NCBI RefSeq assembly: GCF_000416985.1
Contig: NZ_ATDL01000004.1
Span: 124,001-188,000 of the forward strand
DNA: 64,000 bases
Source: Sphingobacterium paucimobilis HER1398
GTDB taxonomy: Bacteria > Bacteroidota > Bacteroidia > Sphingobacteriales > Sphingobacteriaceae
Direction: 5' to 3'
Shown here piece after piece: positions 33,508 to 42,146 of this stretch; positions within the stretch are counted from its first letter, which is position 1, and every line of letters begins with the position of its first letter. The position numbers and the translations under genes are program-made. The notes beneath the pieces are model-generated. The model searched no databases and was not told where the DNA came from. It saw nothing but the letters and a program-made list of their open reading frames with translations.

Positions 33508-34395
33508 TTACCTGATACAGAACTGTAAAAACTGATTCGGAATACCGGTCAGTCCGCCATAGACATGGGTGAAATAAAAATATCGTTCGATCTGCAAGTC
33601 GGGCAGGTCAAGAATAGTGAGCTTGTTTTCTAATATTTCTTTTTGTATCGAATGAATCGAGAGGAAGGCAAAGCAATCTCGCTCTTGGATATAGCGTTTG
33701 ATACTCTCGGTTGATGCTAAGACCATTTCGATATTTAACTTCGAAAAATCAATACCTAAGCATCGCACTTTATTTTCGATGATGGAGCGTGTGCCTGATC
33801 CGAGTTCGCGTACGACCAATGGCATCTTGTAGAGGTCTAATACATCTGGTTTTTTGAGTTGTTTTAAGAACGTATTCTGGCTGTTGGTAACGAGTACAAT
33901 CTCATCTTTCATAAAGGGGATATATTTAAGAGCTCGATTGTCTGTTGCTCCTTCGGTAACACCCAGGTCGATTTTCTTTTCGATCAAGAGCTCTTCGATC
34001 GCCCGGCTATTATATTGGGAGACCTCAATATGGCTATTGGGATGCTCGTTTAAAAACTTAGCCAGTAATGATGGAATGATATATTGTGAAATGGTCGTAC
34101 TGGCACCCAAGGTCAGATGTCCTTTCATATCGGATTGGAGGTCAAAAATCTCTTGGTCGGCTTTATTGTAGAGCTGTATAATCTGTCCCGCGTAGCGGAA
34201 TAGGATTTCTCCTGCTTGGGTCAGTATGAGGTTATTGCCTTTGCGTTCAAAAAGGGAAACGCCCATTTTCTTTTCTAACTCTAAGATATTCTTACTGACT
34301 GCGGGTTGTGAGATGTAAAGGACAGCAGCGGTCTTTGTAAAATTGAGTTGCTGAGCTGCAGTGTGGAAAACCTTAAGTCGAAAATCAAAATCCAT
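33508..34395 (-). CDS. LysR-family transcriptional regulator
   Basis: 295 residues: N-terminal winged helix-turn-helix (FHTAAQQLNFTKTAAVLYISQPAVSKNI) and a C-terminal effector-binding domain of PBP type 2. Located 100 nt upstream of the TsdA-like gene on the same strand. CysB/CysL-type LysR regulators control sulfur metabolism, so this one may respond to a sulfur anion; that is inference from context. Confidence 0.9.
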   Translation of the reverse strand: MDFDFRLKVFHTAAQQLNFTKTAAVLYISQPAVSKNILELEKKMGVSLFERKGNNLILTQAGEILFRYAGQIIQLYNKADQEIFDLQSDMKGHLTLGASTTISQYIIPSLLAKFLNEHPNSHIEVSQYNSRAIEELLIEKKIDLGVTEGATDNRALKYIPFMKDEIVLVTNSQNTFLKQLKKPDVLDLYKMPLVVRELGSGTRSIIENKVRCLGIDFSKLNIEMVLASTESIKRYIQERDCFAFLSIHSIQKEILENKLTILDLPDLQIERYFYFTHVYGGLTGIPNQFLQFCIR

Positions 34396-34398
34396 AGA

Positions 34399-34430
34399 AA
34401 AAGGGTTATTTCGTTAAAAATAACCCTTTT
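34399..34430 (-). terminator. Hairpin between M20 peptidase and LysR genes
   Basis: 13-bp stem (34399-34411 with 34418-34430), AAAAGGGTTATTT and its complement. On the minus strand the stem ends in TTTT just before the LysR start codon, so it may terminate the peptidase transcript or occlude the LysR translation start. Confidence 0.6.
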
Positions 34431-34446
34431 ATTTTTTTATACCGAA

Positions 34447-35817
34447 TTACTTACTTAATTCAGCGTAATATTTGTGAAACAAAGGAATTGTTTCGATACC
34501 TTTTAAGTAGTTTTCGATACCGTATTTTTCGTTTGGAGAGTGTAAGTTGTCACTGTCTAATCCGAATCCTAACAATACTGTCTTGATACCTAATTCTTTT
34601 TCGAAAAGAGCAACGATTGGAATCGAACCACCACCGCGCGTAGGAATAGGTTTTTTGTTGAATGTTACTTCTAATGCTTTTTCAGCAGCTTTATAAGCGA
34701 TGCTATCTGTTGGAGTTACTACAGGCTCGCCACCGTGATGTGGTTTTACCTCAACTTTTACAGATTTTGGAGCGATAGCTTCAAAGTGGTCTTTGAATAG
34801 CTTGGTAACTCTATCTGAGTTTTGGTTAGGAACCAAACGCATCGAGATTTTAGCATAGGCTTTAGAAGGTAATACTGTTTTTGCACCTTCGCCAATGTAA
34901 CCACCCCAGATACCGTTTACTTCAAGTGTAGGACGGATACCTGTATGCTCGATAGCAGTATAGCCATTCTCTCCCCACAATTCGCTCACGCCTAGGTCTG
35001 TTTTGTATTCCTCAACGTCAAACGGTGCTTCGTTCAATGCTTTACGCTCTTCTGCTGTCAATTCTAAGACATCATCGTAAAAACCAGGAATAGTGATATG
35101 GTTGTTCTCATCGTGTAGAGAAGCAATCATTTTGGATAAAATAGTAGCTGGGTTAGCTACTGCTCCACCGTATACTCCTGAGTGTAAGTCACGGTTTGGT
35201 CCAGTTACTTCGACCTCAACGTAAGAAAGACCACGTAAGCCTGTCTCTATCGATGGGTTTTCTAGGCTAATCATAGAGGTGTCGGATATAACAATAACGT
35301 CTGCTTTTAAACGCTCTTTGTTAGCTGCAACGAAGATACCTAGGTTCTCAGAACCTACTTCTTCTTCACCTTCAATCATAAACTTGATGTTACAAGCTAA
35401 TTGATTGTTTTCCATCATGTATTCAAATGCCTTTACGTGCATGTAGAACTGACCTTTGTCATCTGCCGCACCACGGGCATAGATTTTTCCATCACGGACT
35501 GTAGGTTCGAATGGAGGAGTATCCCAAAGCTCTAAAGGATCAGCAGGTTGTACGTCATAGTGACCATATACTAATACGGTCGGTAATGAAGGATCGAATA
35601 TTTTCTCTCCATATACAATCGGATACCCAGCTGTAGGGCATATTTCTACCTTATCAGCGCCTGCATCCTGAAGTTTTTTTGCTACGAATTCAGCCGTATT
35701 TAATACGCCTTCTTTGTACTGAGGATCAGCACTGACGGAAGGAAAGCGCAATAATTCAAATAGTTCGTTTAAGAAGCGTTCTTTATTAGCTTCTACATAA
35801 TCTTTGATGTTTTGCAT
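34447..35817 (-). CDS. M20-family dipeptidase
   Basis: 456 residues. Zinc-site motifs VLVYGHYDVQPADP, ARGAADDKGQ, the catalytic/zinc pair in IEGEEEVGS, and the dimerisation-domain segment GLRGLSYVEVEVTGPNRDLHSG. This is the dipeptidase/CNDP-like branch of M20: a cytoplasmic di-zinc enzyme cleaving dipeptides. No signal peptide. TACCTTTG at 35837-35844 is its likely -7 box. Confidence 0.92.
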   Translation of the reverse strand: MQNIKDYVEANKERFLNELFELLRFPSVSADPQYKEGVLNTAEFVAKKLQDAGADKVEICPTAGYPIVYGEKIFDPSLPTVLVYGHYDVQPADPLELWDTPPFEPTVRDGKIYARGAADDKGQFYMHVKAFEYMMENNQLACNIKFMIEGEEEVGSENLGIFVAANKERLKADVIVISDTSMISLENPSIETGLRGLSYVEVEVTGPNRDLHSGVYGGAVANPATILSKMIASLHDENNHITIPGFYDDVLELTAEERKALNEAPFDVEEYKTDLGVSELWGENGYTAIEHTGIRPTLEVNGIWGGYIGEGAKTVLPSKAYAKISMRLVPNQNSDRVTKLFKDHFEAIAPKSVKVEVKPHHGGEPVVTPTDSIAYKAAEKALEVTFNKKPIPTRGGGSIPIVALFEKELGIKTVLLGFGLDSDNLHSPNEKYGIENYLKGIETIPLFHKYYAELSK

Positions 35818-35836
35818 GTCAAAAAATGATTTACTA

Positions 35837-35844
35837 CAAAGGTA
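35837..35844 (-). promoter_or_regulatory. -7 box of the M20 dipeptidase gene
   Basis: TACCTTTG on the minus strand, 19 nt before the ATG. No TTG at -33. Confidence 0.5.
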
Positions 35845-36002
35845 AGTATTTTGAAACGGTATTCCTGCTTTTTTGGAAGGCTCTTTAAACGGTAATAAAA
35901 AGGTGACTTTTCTGTCTTTTTAGTGAAGAAAGTGTAACATTTACCATTTTTGTACAACTAATACTGAAAAATAGTTGATACTTAGTTTTATTAGATCCTT
36001 TT

Positions 36003-38708
36003 ATGAGAGGTATACTTCTTTGTTTTATGTTCATGTCCGGGTTGTATTTTAAAGGATATTCCCAAAATGTAGTTACAGGTAAGGTCGTCGATGCGACAGA
36101 TAAGAAAAGCCTGCAGAATGCAACTGTTATGTTGCTGAAAACGCAAGATTCCACATTGGTCGACTATGGACGGGCGGATCTTGGGGGTAAGTTTCAGTTG
36201 AAAAGACCCGAGAGTGGTTCGTACCTGGTTATTGTTTCCTATCCAAAGTATGCCGATTTCTATGAGACGGTAACGGGTGGAACCACAAGTTCGAACCTCG
36301 GTGAGTTGGGGTTGACAAGTGTTGCTCACCTGATTGAAGAGGTTGTAGTAAAGCGAAGAGCCGCTATAACGATCAAAGGGGATACGACAGAATACGATGC
36401 ATCCCAGTTTAAGATGGAGGCAAATGCGAAAGTAGAAGACCTTTTTAAGGCACTGCCTGGTATTACAGTCGACGCTTCGGGCAAGATTACAGCCCAGGGT
36501 AAGACGGTCAAAAAGGTTCTCGTGGATGGAGAGGAGTTTTTTGGTAATGATCCGACACTGGTAACCCGCAATCTCCGTTCGGATATGGTGGACAAAGTGC
36601 AGGTCTACGAGAAAAAATCTGATCGGACCGAGCGCACTGGTGTAGATGATGGAGTGCGCGAGCAGACTATCAATGTAAAACTGAAAGACGGTGCCAAAAA
36701 TGGCTTCTTTGGAAAGGCCTTAGCCGGTGGCGGTACGGATAAGTACTATATGGGGCAACTGATGTTCAATAAATTCAAAGGTCCTCAAAAAATATCGGTG
36801 TATGGTTTGCTGGGAAACAATGGGACCACCACGATGAATTGGGAAGATGCACAGAAGTTTGGGGTAGAGGTCGATGCTTCTTTTGAAGGCGGAGTGATGA
36901 AAGTGAATGATCCATTTTCTGGAGAGGGAGTGACCGGGATACCACGTGTGATAAATACAGGAGTGAACTTTACGGATAGATGGAAGGGCGATAGATACCG
37001 TCTGAATCTAAACTATAAGTATGGAAAGATTGCCGCGGATGGAGAGGAAAATACGATAATGTCCGGTATCATCAATAGTGAGACTACGAAGAAAGTCGAT
37101 ACGGACAATGATCAACATCGTGTCAACTTACGGTTGGAAACAAAGATCGATTCACTGAACGAGATATTAATTACGGGATCGGCTAGCCGGAAGAAGTTGT
37201 GGAGTAATACAATCACGAATTCTAAAAACTATGCGGACACTGTTACGAAGAACTATAGTGAAGAAGATATAGACAATAAAGTCAACACTTATGACTTTGA
37301 TGTATTATATACTAAGAAGTTCTTGAAAAAAGGACGGGTGTTCTCTTTGAATGCAGTAGGTAGTAAGAGTGAAACTGTTGGAACAGGTACCTTATTTTCA
37401 GAATTGAGTAAGGAGCCTGGAGGGAAACTGCCGACTACAGACCAATTCAAAAACACGAAACAGGATTTAAATAAAGTAGAGGGGAGGGTTACCTATACAG
37501 AGCCTCTTACATCAGAATTGAATCTATCGGTGGCTTATGGTATCGTCAGCGTGAAGAATGCTTCGCTATTGGAGTCTCTTAACAAGGGGACTAGTGGGAA
37601 ATATGATGTTCTGGATCCGAAGTATAGTAGTAGTTATGACTTTAATAGATTGAGTAATAATTACGATGTCTCTGTGGCTTACCAGGGAGAGAAGTGGGAA
37701 GCCAACCTTACCAATACGTTTAATGATGACCGATTGAAACAAATCAATAATTATGACAATAGGTCGCTGAATAGGAATTTCTTTACCTATAACCCTAGAT
37801 TGACAACGACCTATAAATTCTCTGTGGCCAAAGCATTACGATTGTCGTATTCAGGACAAAACCAACTGCCATCTCTCAATCAGATACAGCCGATTATGAA
37901 TAACTCGGACCAGTTGAACATCTATAATGGTAACGAGGACTTGAATCCGGCTTTTACGAATACATTTGAAGGATTTTATCATAGTTTTAATCTATTGTCA
38001 AATCAATTCAGGTATTTGGGCGGTACAGTTACGTTGACGAAAGACCCCATCACACAGAATATCACGACCAATAATGGTGTCAATTATTACCGTTGGGATA
38101 ATATGAATGGTAAGCAGGATTTTTCTGCATCGATGTATGGTGGCTATCACTTTAGACTGAACAAGTCATTGATGTTGGAGAATTCAGTTAGCTTAGTTTT
38201 GGGAGTCAATAGAAATAATAACTTCTTTAATAGTGAAGCGAATCTGGTGAAATCGCAGAACTATACGCTGAGCTATGAGATAAAAAGGGAGACAAAGACA
38301 GGCTTGAATTTTGTGACGAAATTAAGTCCTCAGTATAGGCAGATGACGTCCAATTTGAGTCCTGAACGGGATAATAGCGGTTTTGTGTTTGGTGTATCTG
38401 GAGGTATTGAGTATTTCTTGTCAAGCTCATTCAAAATATATACTAATTATGACTATTCGTACGAAGCGCCTACGGATGCGTTTGACCAGAAGTTGGAAAG
38501 GTTTTTGGTGCACCCAGGAGTCAGTAAGAAGTTCTTTAAGAATGAGTCCCTTATGTTGGATTTTACAATCAATGACGTGTTTAATCAGAACTTAGGATAT
38601 TCTAGAACCCAATCAAACTCTGTGTTTACACAAAGACGCTTTGATACAATAAGACGGTACTACATGTTGAAGTTATCTTGGGATTTTAATAAAATGTTTG
38701 TGAAATAA
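36003..38708 (+). CDS. Outer-membrane beta-barrel protein with carboxypeptidase-like domain
   Basis: 901 residues. Signal peptide ending KGYSQ, a carboxypeptidase-regulatory-like domain (about 23-100, VVTGKVVDATDKKSLQNATVML), a plug-like segment (FKMEANAKVEDLFKALPGITVD, about 140-230), then a long barrel of the OMP_b-brl_3 type ending with LKLSWDFNKMF. Related to TonB-dependent receptors but I see no clear TonB box. Substrate unknown. Paired with a GLPGLI gene overlapping its stop codon, a recurrent Bacteroidota arrangement. Confidence 0.88.
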   Translation: MRGILLCFMFMSGLYFKGYSQNVVTGKVVDATDKKSLQNATVMLLKTQDSTLVDYGRADLGGKFQLKRPESGSYLVIVSYPKYADFYETVTGGTTSSNLGELGLTSVAHLIEEVVVKRRAAITIKGDTTEYDASQFKMEANAKVEDLFKALPGITVDASGKITAQGKTVKKVLVDGEEFFGNDPTLVTRNLRSDMVDKVQVYEKKSDRTERTGVDDGVREQTINVKLKDGAKNGFFGKALAGGGTDKYYMGQLMFNKFKGPQKISVYGLLGNNGTTTMNWEDAQKFGVEVDASFEGGVMKVNDPFSGEGVTGIPRVINTGVNFTDRWKGDRYRLNLNYKYGKIAADGEENTIMSGIINSETTKKVDTDNDQHRVNLRLETKIDSLNEILITGSASRKKLWSNTITNSKNYADTVTKNYSEEDIDNKVNTYDFDVLYTKKFLKKGRVFSLNAVGSKSETVGTGTLFSELSKEPGGKLPTTDQFKNTKQDLNKVEGRVTYTEPLTSELNLSVAYGIVSVKNASLLESLNKGTSGKYDVLDPKYSSSYDFNRLSNNYDVSVAYQGEKWEANLTNTFNDDRLKQINNYDNRSLNRNFFTYNPRLTTTYKFSVAKALRLSYSGQNQLPSLNQIQPIMNNSDQLNIYNGNEDLNPAFTNTFEGFYHSFNLLSNQFRYLGGTVTLTKDPITQNITTNNGVNYYRWDNMNGKQDFSASMYGGYHFRLNKSLMLENSVSLVLGVNRNNNFFNSEANLVKSQNYTLSYEIKRETKTGLNFVTKLSPQYRQMTSNLSPERDNSGFVFGVSGGIEYFLSSSFKIYTNYDYSYEAPTDAFDQKLERFLVHPGVSKKFFKNESLMLDFTINDVFNQNLGYSRTQSNSVFTQRRFDTIRRYYMLKLSWDFNKMFVK

Positions 38709-39502
38709 TGATGACTATGAAGAATATAATGATGCTGTTGGCCCTTTTTGTATTGGGGCATACAGCGACAGCGCAGTTTGCCATGTTTGGGAAATCAGGA
38801 GTGGTGACTTATGATAAAACCATGTACATTAAGAACATCATGCGTAAGCAGTACCTAGAGAAATCGGATGATCGTTCTAGAGCTCAGTTCGAGTCGATGA
38901 TACCCAGTGCACCTGAGAATCTCGTGTTGAAAAAGACCTTGAAATTTAATGGGGATGAGACATTATTCGAACCTGTTAAACAGGATCTAGATGCGGAAAT
39001 CAAACAGTTTATTATGATGCTGGCTTTAGACTTTGATGCAACTACATTGTCTGATTTAAAGACTAAAGAATACAAGCGTTATAATGATATCATCGGTCAA
39101 AAAATAATTGTAGAAGATACGGTCAAGACGATTGATTGGAAGATTACGGATGAGTATCGTGAGATCGCTGGGTATAACTGCCGACGTGCCAATGGTTTTA
39201 CGCCCGATTCGACGTATGTGATCGGTTATTATAGCAATGAGCTTTTGACAAATGGGGGGCCAGAATCTATTAGCGGTCTACCAGGGCTGATCTTAGGTTT
39301 GGTAGTGCCCAGCCAACATGTCTCTTACTTTGCGACTAAAGTAGACGTTACGGATAATTTAGTGTTAGATAAGAAGCTGTTTAATAATGCAAAGGCAAAG
39401 CGGATGAATAGAGCTGAAATCGCTAAAATGATGACCGATACTTTCGGTAGCTTTCTAAATAAAGCGACGGTAGATTATGTCATCAAGTTGGCACTGATGT
39501 AG
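38708..39502 (+). CDS. GLPGLI family protein
   Basis: 264 residues with a signal peptide (about 1-24, ending TATAQ) and the family-defining motif SGLPGLILGL near residue 195, preceded by WKITDEYREIAGYNCRRA. Several close Met codons (MMTMKN) make the exact start uncertain. GLPGLI proteins are secreted, of unknown function, and usually encoded after a beta-barrel gene, as here (TAATG overlap). Confidence 0.9.
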   Translation: MMTMKNIMMLLALFVLGHTATAQFAMFGKSGVVTYDKTMYIKNIMRKQYLEKSDDRSRAQFESMIPSAPENLVLKKTLKFNGDETLFEPVKQDLDAEIKQFIMMLALDFDATTLSDLKTKEYKRYNDIIGQKIIVEDTVKTIDWKITDEYREIAGYNCRRANGFTPDSTYVIGYYSNELLTNGGPESISGLPGLILGLVVPSQHVSYFATKVDVTDNLVLDKKLFNNAKAKRMNRAEIAKMMTDTFGSFLNKATVDYVIKLALM

Positions 39503-39529
39503 CTGGTGGACAAGTTCTCAAAAATAAAA

Positions 39530-39560
39530 AATCCCGCTCTGAGCAATTCAGAACGGGATT
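39530..39560. terminator. Bidirectional terminator
   Basis: AATCCCG(C)TCTGA (39530-39542) pairs with TCAGA(A)CGGGATT (39548-39560), one mismatch, with A-runs before and T-runs after. It lies between the convergent GLPGLI and Hc1-like genes. Confidence 0.85.
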
Positions 39561-39584
39561 TTTTATTGTATAATCTGGTATAGA

Positions 39585-39767
39585 TTATTTTTTTCCGTCG
39601 TTTTTCTTTGCAGTAACTTCGTTACGGATGTCTTGAGCTAAAGTTTTGATATCTTGCAATCCTTTACGTACGCGAGTACCTGCTGCAGAGTTACCATTGT
39701 TGAAGAATTTTTCAGCATCAGCTTCGATTGAAGCAACTAGTTCTTTTAATTTAGTGTAGTTTTCCAT
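39585..39767 (-). CDS. Hc1-type histone-H1-like DNA-binding protein
   Basis: 60 residues. Block YTKLKELVASIEADAEKFF followed by AAGTRVRKGLQDIKTLAQDIR is the conserved core of the Bacteroidota Hc1/histone H1-like family (Pfam Hc1). The rest of the chlamydial lysine-rich tail is absent. Likely a small nucleoid-associated protein. Flanked by terminators or gaps, so monocistronic. Confidence 0.87.
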   Translation of the reverse strand: MENYTKLKELVASIEADAEKFFNNGNSAAGTRVRKGLQDIKTLAQDIRNEVTAKKNDGKK

Positions 39768-39887
39768 TTTAATTAATATAATTTAGTTTCTAAATATTTG
39801 CACTAATATGTAATAAATATACAAAAACAACAAATACAAAAGTAATTTAATCCTATTTTTTTGTTGAAAAAAACAATTTAATAGCGT

Positions 39888-42035
39888 TTATTCTACAATT
39901 GTGAGTTCGTCTATGATATTTTTAGCTCCTGCGAATTTATCAATAACAAATAGAACGTATCTGATATCGACAGAAATAGTCCGTTGCAGTTTAGGGTCAA
40001 AGATCACATCGCCAGCCATAGCTTCAATATTACCATCAAAAGCCAAGCCAATTAATTCGCCTTTAGCATTTAATACTGGAGAACCTGAGTTTCCTCCTGT
40101 AATATCTTGATCGCTTAAGAAGTTGACGGGCATGTATCCCTCTTTGTCTGCATAACGACCATAGTCTTTTTGTTCATACAATTCGATGAGTCTCTTTGGT
40201 AAATCAAATTCTTCATCGTTTGGTTTATACTTCGCGATAGTACCTTTTAACGTAGTGTAATTATTCACTTTTGCATCGTTTCTAGGGTCTGCTGGTAATC
40301 CTCTTATACTTCCATACGTCAGGCGTAATGTGCTGTTTGCATCTGGATAATATTTGCCTTTTGGATTCATTTCTAAGAAACCTGCAATGTATTTACGGAA
40401 TGCAGCTTGGAAATTGTCTTCTTGTTGACTTTGTTCCACTGTGCGCTCACGATACTTGGTCATCAATGCTTCCGAGATCTTAAATAAAGGATCTTCTTTT
40501 ACTTGTGTCGCTACTGGATTCGCTAGATAAGCTTCTAGTTTTGATGCTGATCCAAAAATACTGTTTTCAAACGCGGATTTAACAACGTCGTTAAAGTTTC
40601 CGTTATTCTGTTTGGCTAATTCAGCGATGTAAGGAGCAATCTGTCCGGCTTTTGCACTGTAAAGATTTAATTCGTCTGCCAATACATCTATCTCTAGTGG
40701 AATGTAGGCTTTTTCATAGTTCTCTTGAATAGCAGATTCAAATCTTACGCGCATCTGCTGACGTGCCGCTTCATTGGCTTCTGCATACTGTTGTAAGGCA
40801 CCCCCTAGACTAAAAGGTAGAGCTGCAAAAGTAGAGGAGCGTAGCATGCCAATAAGGTAGTTGTCATGACGTGCCTTTGCATTGGTCGCAGTATAGTAAT
40901 CGTTGATAGTTTTGATAACATCACCATACTTGTCTTTGTTCTCTTTTTTATTGGCCCATTTTTCGAAATTGTTTTCTAATTTACGCTTCGCATTGGCTGT
41001 TTGGTGCTGCGATAGAGCATCGATCATACCTTGACGGTTTTTCCAATAGTTGGCAACACCCGAATATTGTGACGCATAATTGATGTTGACAGCCTGATCT
41101 TTCTCCATGTATCTTTTCATGGCGTCCATACCTGTCTTAGATGCTTCTACCCAAGCAGGATAAGCGTACTTAACATTTTGATCGATTCCTGCAGCTGGCA
41201 TCCAACGGTTGGTGCGTCCTGGGTAACCCAAAATCATGGAAAAGTCACCTTCTTTGATGCCTTTTATGCTGATAGGTAAGTGGTATTTAGGTTTCAACGG
41301 GACATTTGTTGTGGAGTATGGCGCAGGATTTCCATCTTTGTCTGCATACACTCTGAAAATAGAAAAGTCACCCGTGTGACGTGGCCATTCCCAGTTGTCG
41401 GTATCTCCACCAAACTTGCCAATACTATTTGGCGGGGTTCCTACCAGACGTACGTCTTCATAGTCTTGATATACGAAGTAGTAGTATTCATTACCATTGT
41501 AAAATGATTTGACAGAAACAATGTACTTGCCGTTTTCACTGTTTTCTTTCTCAATCTTAGCAATCTCCTGGTTAATGATTTTTTCTCTTTCTTTTTCAGG
41601 CATCTTATCGTTTACTAAACTGAGTATGCGCTTAGAAACGTCATCCATGCGCACGAAAAAGCGCACTGAAAGAGATTTTGGTTTCAATTCTTCGCTATGG
41701 TTTTTAGCCCAAAAACCATTGGTAAGGTAGTCATGCTCTGGGGAAGACAGCTCTGCTATCGCGCCATAGCCACAGTGGTGGTTGGTCATAACTAGGCCTG
41801 AACCAGATACGATTTCAGCGGTACAGCCTCCAGCAAACTGTACAATAGCATCTTTTAAACTGGAGTTGTTGATGCTATAAATTTCTTCTGCGGTCAATTT
41901 GAGACCTTTTTTTTGCATATCGGCTTCATTTAGACGCTTCAAATGCATGAGGAACCACATTCCCTCATCTGCCATGGTTGTCAAACTGACGACACACAGC
42001 ACCATTAACGATACTATTTTCTTCATTCTAATCAT
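39888..42035 (-). CDS. S46-family dipeptidyl peptidase, DPP7-like
   Basis: 715 residues. Signal peptide (about 1-22), catalytic His in TNHHCGYGA (86-87) and nucleophile Ser650 in GGNSGSPV. Eighteen residues after that serine is a glycine (FDGN); in DPP11 enzymes this position is arginine and selects Asp/Glu at P1, while DPP7 has Gly and prefers hydrophobic P1 residues. So this is predicted to be DPP7-type. It removes dipeptides from peptide N-termini in the periplasm for amino-acid nutrition. Confidence 0.92.
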   Translation of the reverse strand: MIRMKKIVSLMVLCVVSLTTMADEGMWFLMHLKRLNEADMQKKGLKLTAEEIYSINNSSLKDAIVQFAGGCTAEIVSGSGLVMTNHHCGYGAIAELSSPEHDYLTNGFWAKNHSEELKPKSLSVRFFVRMDDVSKRILSLVNDKMPEKEREKIINQEIAKIEKENSENGKYIVSVKSFYNGNEYYYFVYQDYEDVRLVGTPPNSIGKFGGDTDNWEWPRHTGDFSIFRVYADKDGNPAPYSTTNVPLKPKYHLPISIKGIKEGDFSMILGYPGRTNRWMPAAGIDQNVKYAYPAWVEASKTGMDAMKRYMEKDQAVNINYASQYSGVANYWKNRQGMIDALSQHQTANAKRKLENNFEKWANKKENKDKYGDVIKTINDYYTATNAKARHDNYLIGMLRSSTFAALPFSLGGALQQYAEANEAARQQMRVRFESAIQENYEKAYIPLEIDVLADELNLYSAKAGQIAPYIAELAKQNNGNFNDVVKSAFENSIFGSASKLEAYLANPVATQVKEDPLFKISEALMTKYRERTVEQSQQEDNFQAAFRKYIAGFLEMNPKGKYYPDANSTLRLTYGSIRGLPADPRNDAKVNNYTTLKGTIAKYKPNDEEFDLPKRLIELYEQKDYGRYADKEGYMPVNFLSDQDITGGNSGSPVLNAKGELIGLAFDGNIEAMAGDVIFDPKLQRTISVDIRYVLFVIDKFAGAKNIIDELTIVE

Positions 42036-42134
42036 TTTTTCTACAACAAAAGTGCTTTAAATCGCGCGCAAAACAAAATTTTGACAAATAAAGTTTGGGG
42101 ATAATGTATGACTACAATCTCCCATCTTTTTAAC

Positions 42135-42142
42135 TATCTTTG
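42135..42142 (+). promoter_or_regulatory. -7 box abutting the DEAD-box helicase start
   Basis: TATCTTTG, a full match to TAnnTTTG, ends 4 nt before the ATG at 42147, so the mRNA is predicted to be leaderless. No clear -33 TTG. Confidence 0.55.
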
Positions 42143-42146
42143 TAAG

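Noticed and set aside
42108..42146. Upstream ATG for the DEAD-box helicase
   Set aside because: It precedes a full-match -7 box, so it lies before the predicted transcription start; the Q-motif also starts after 42147.
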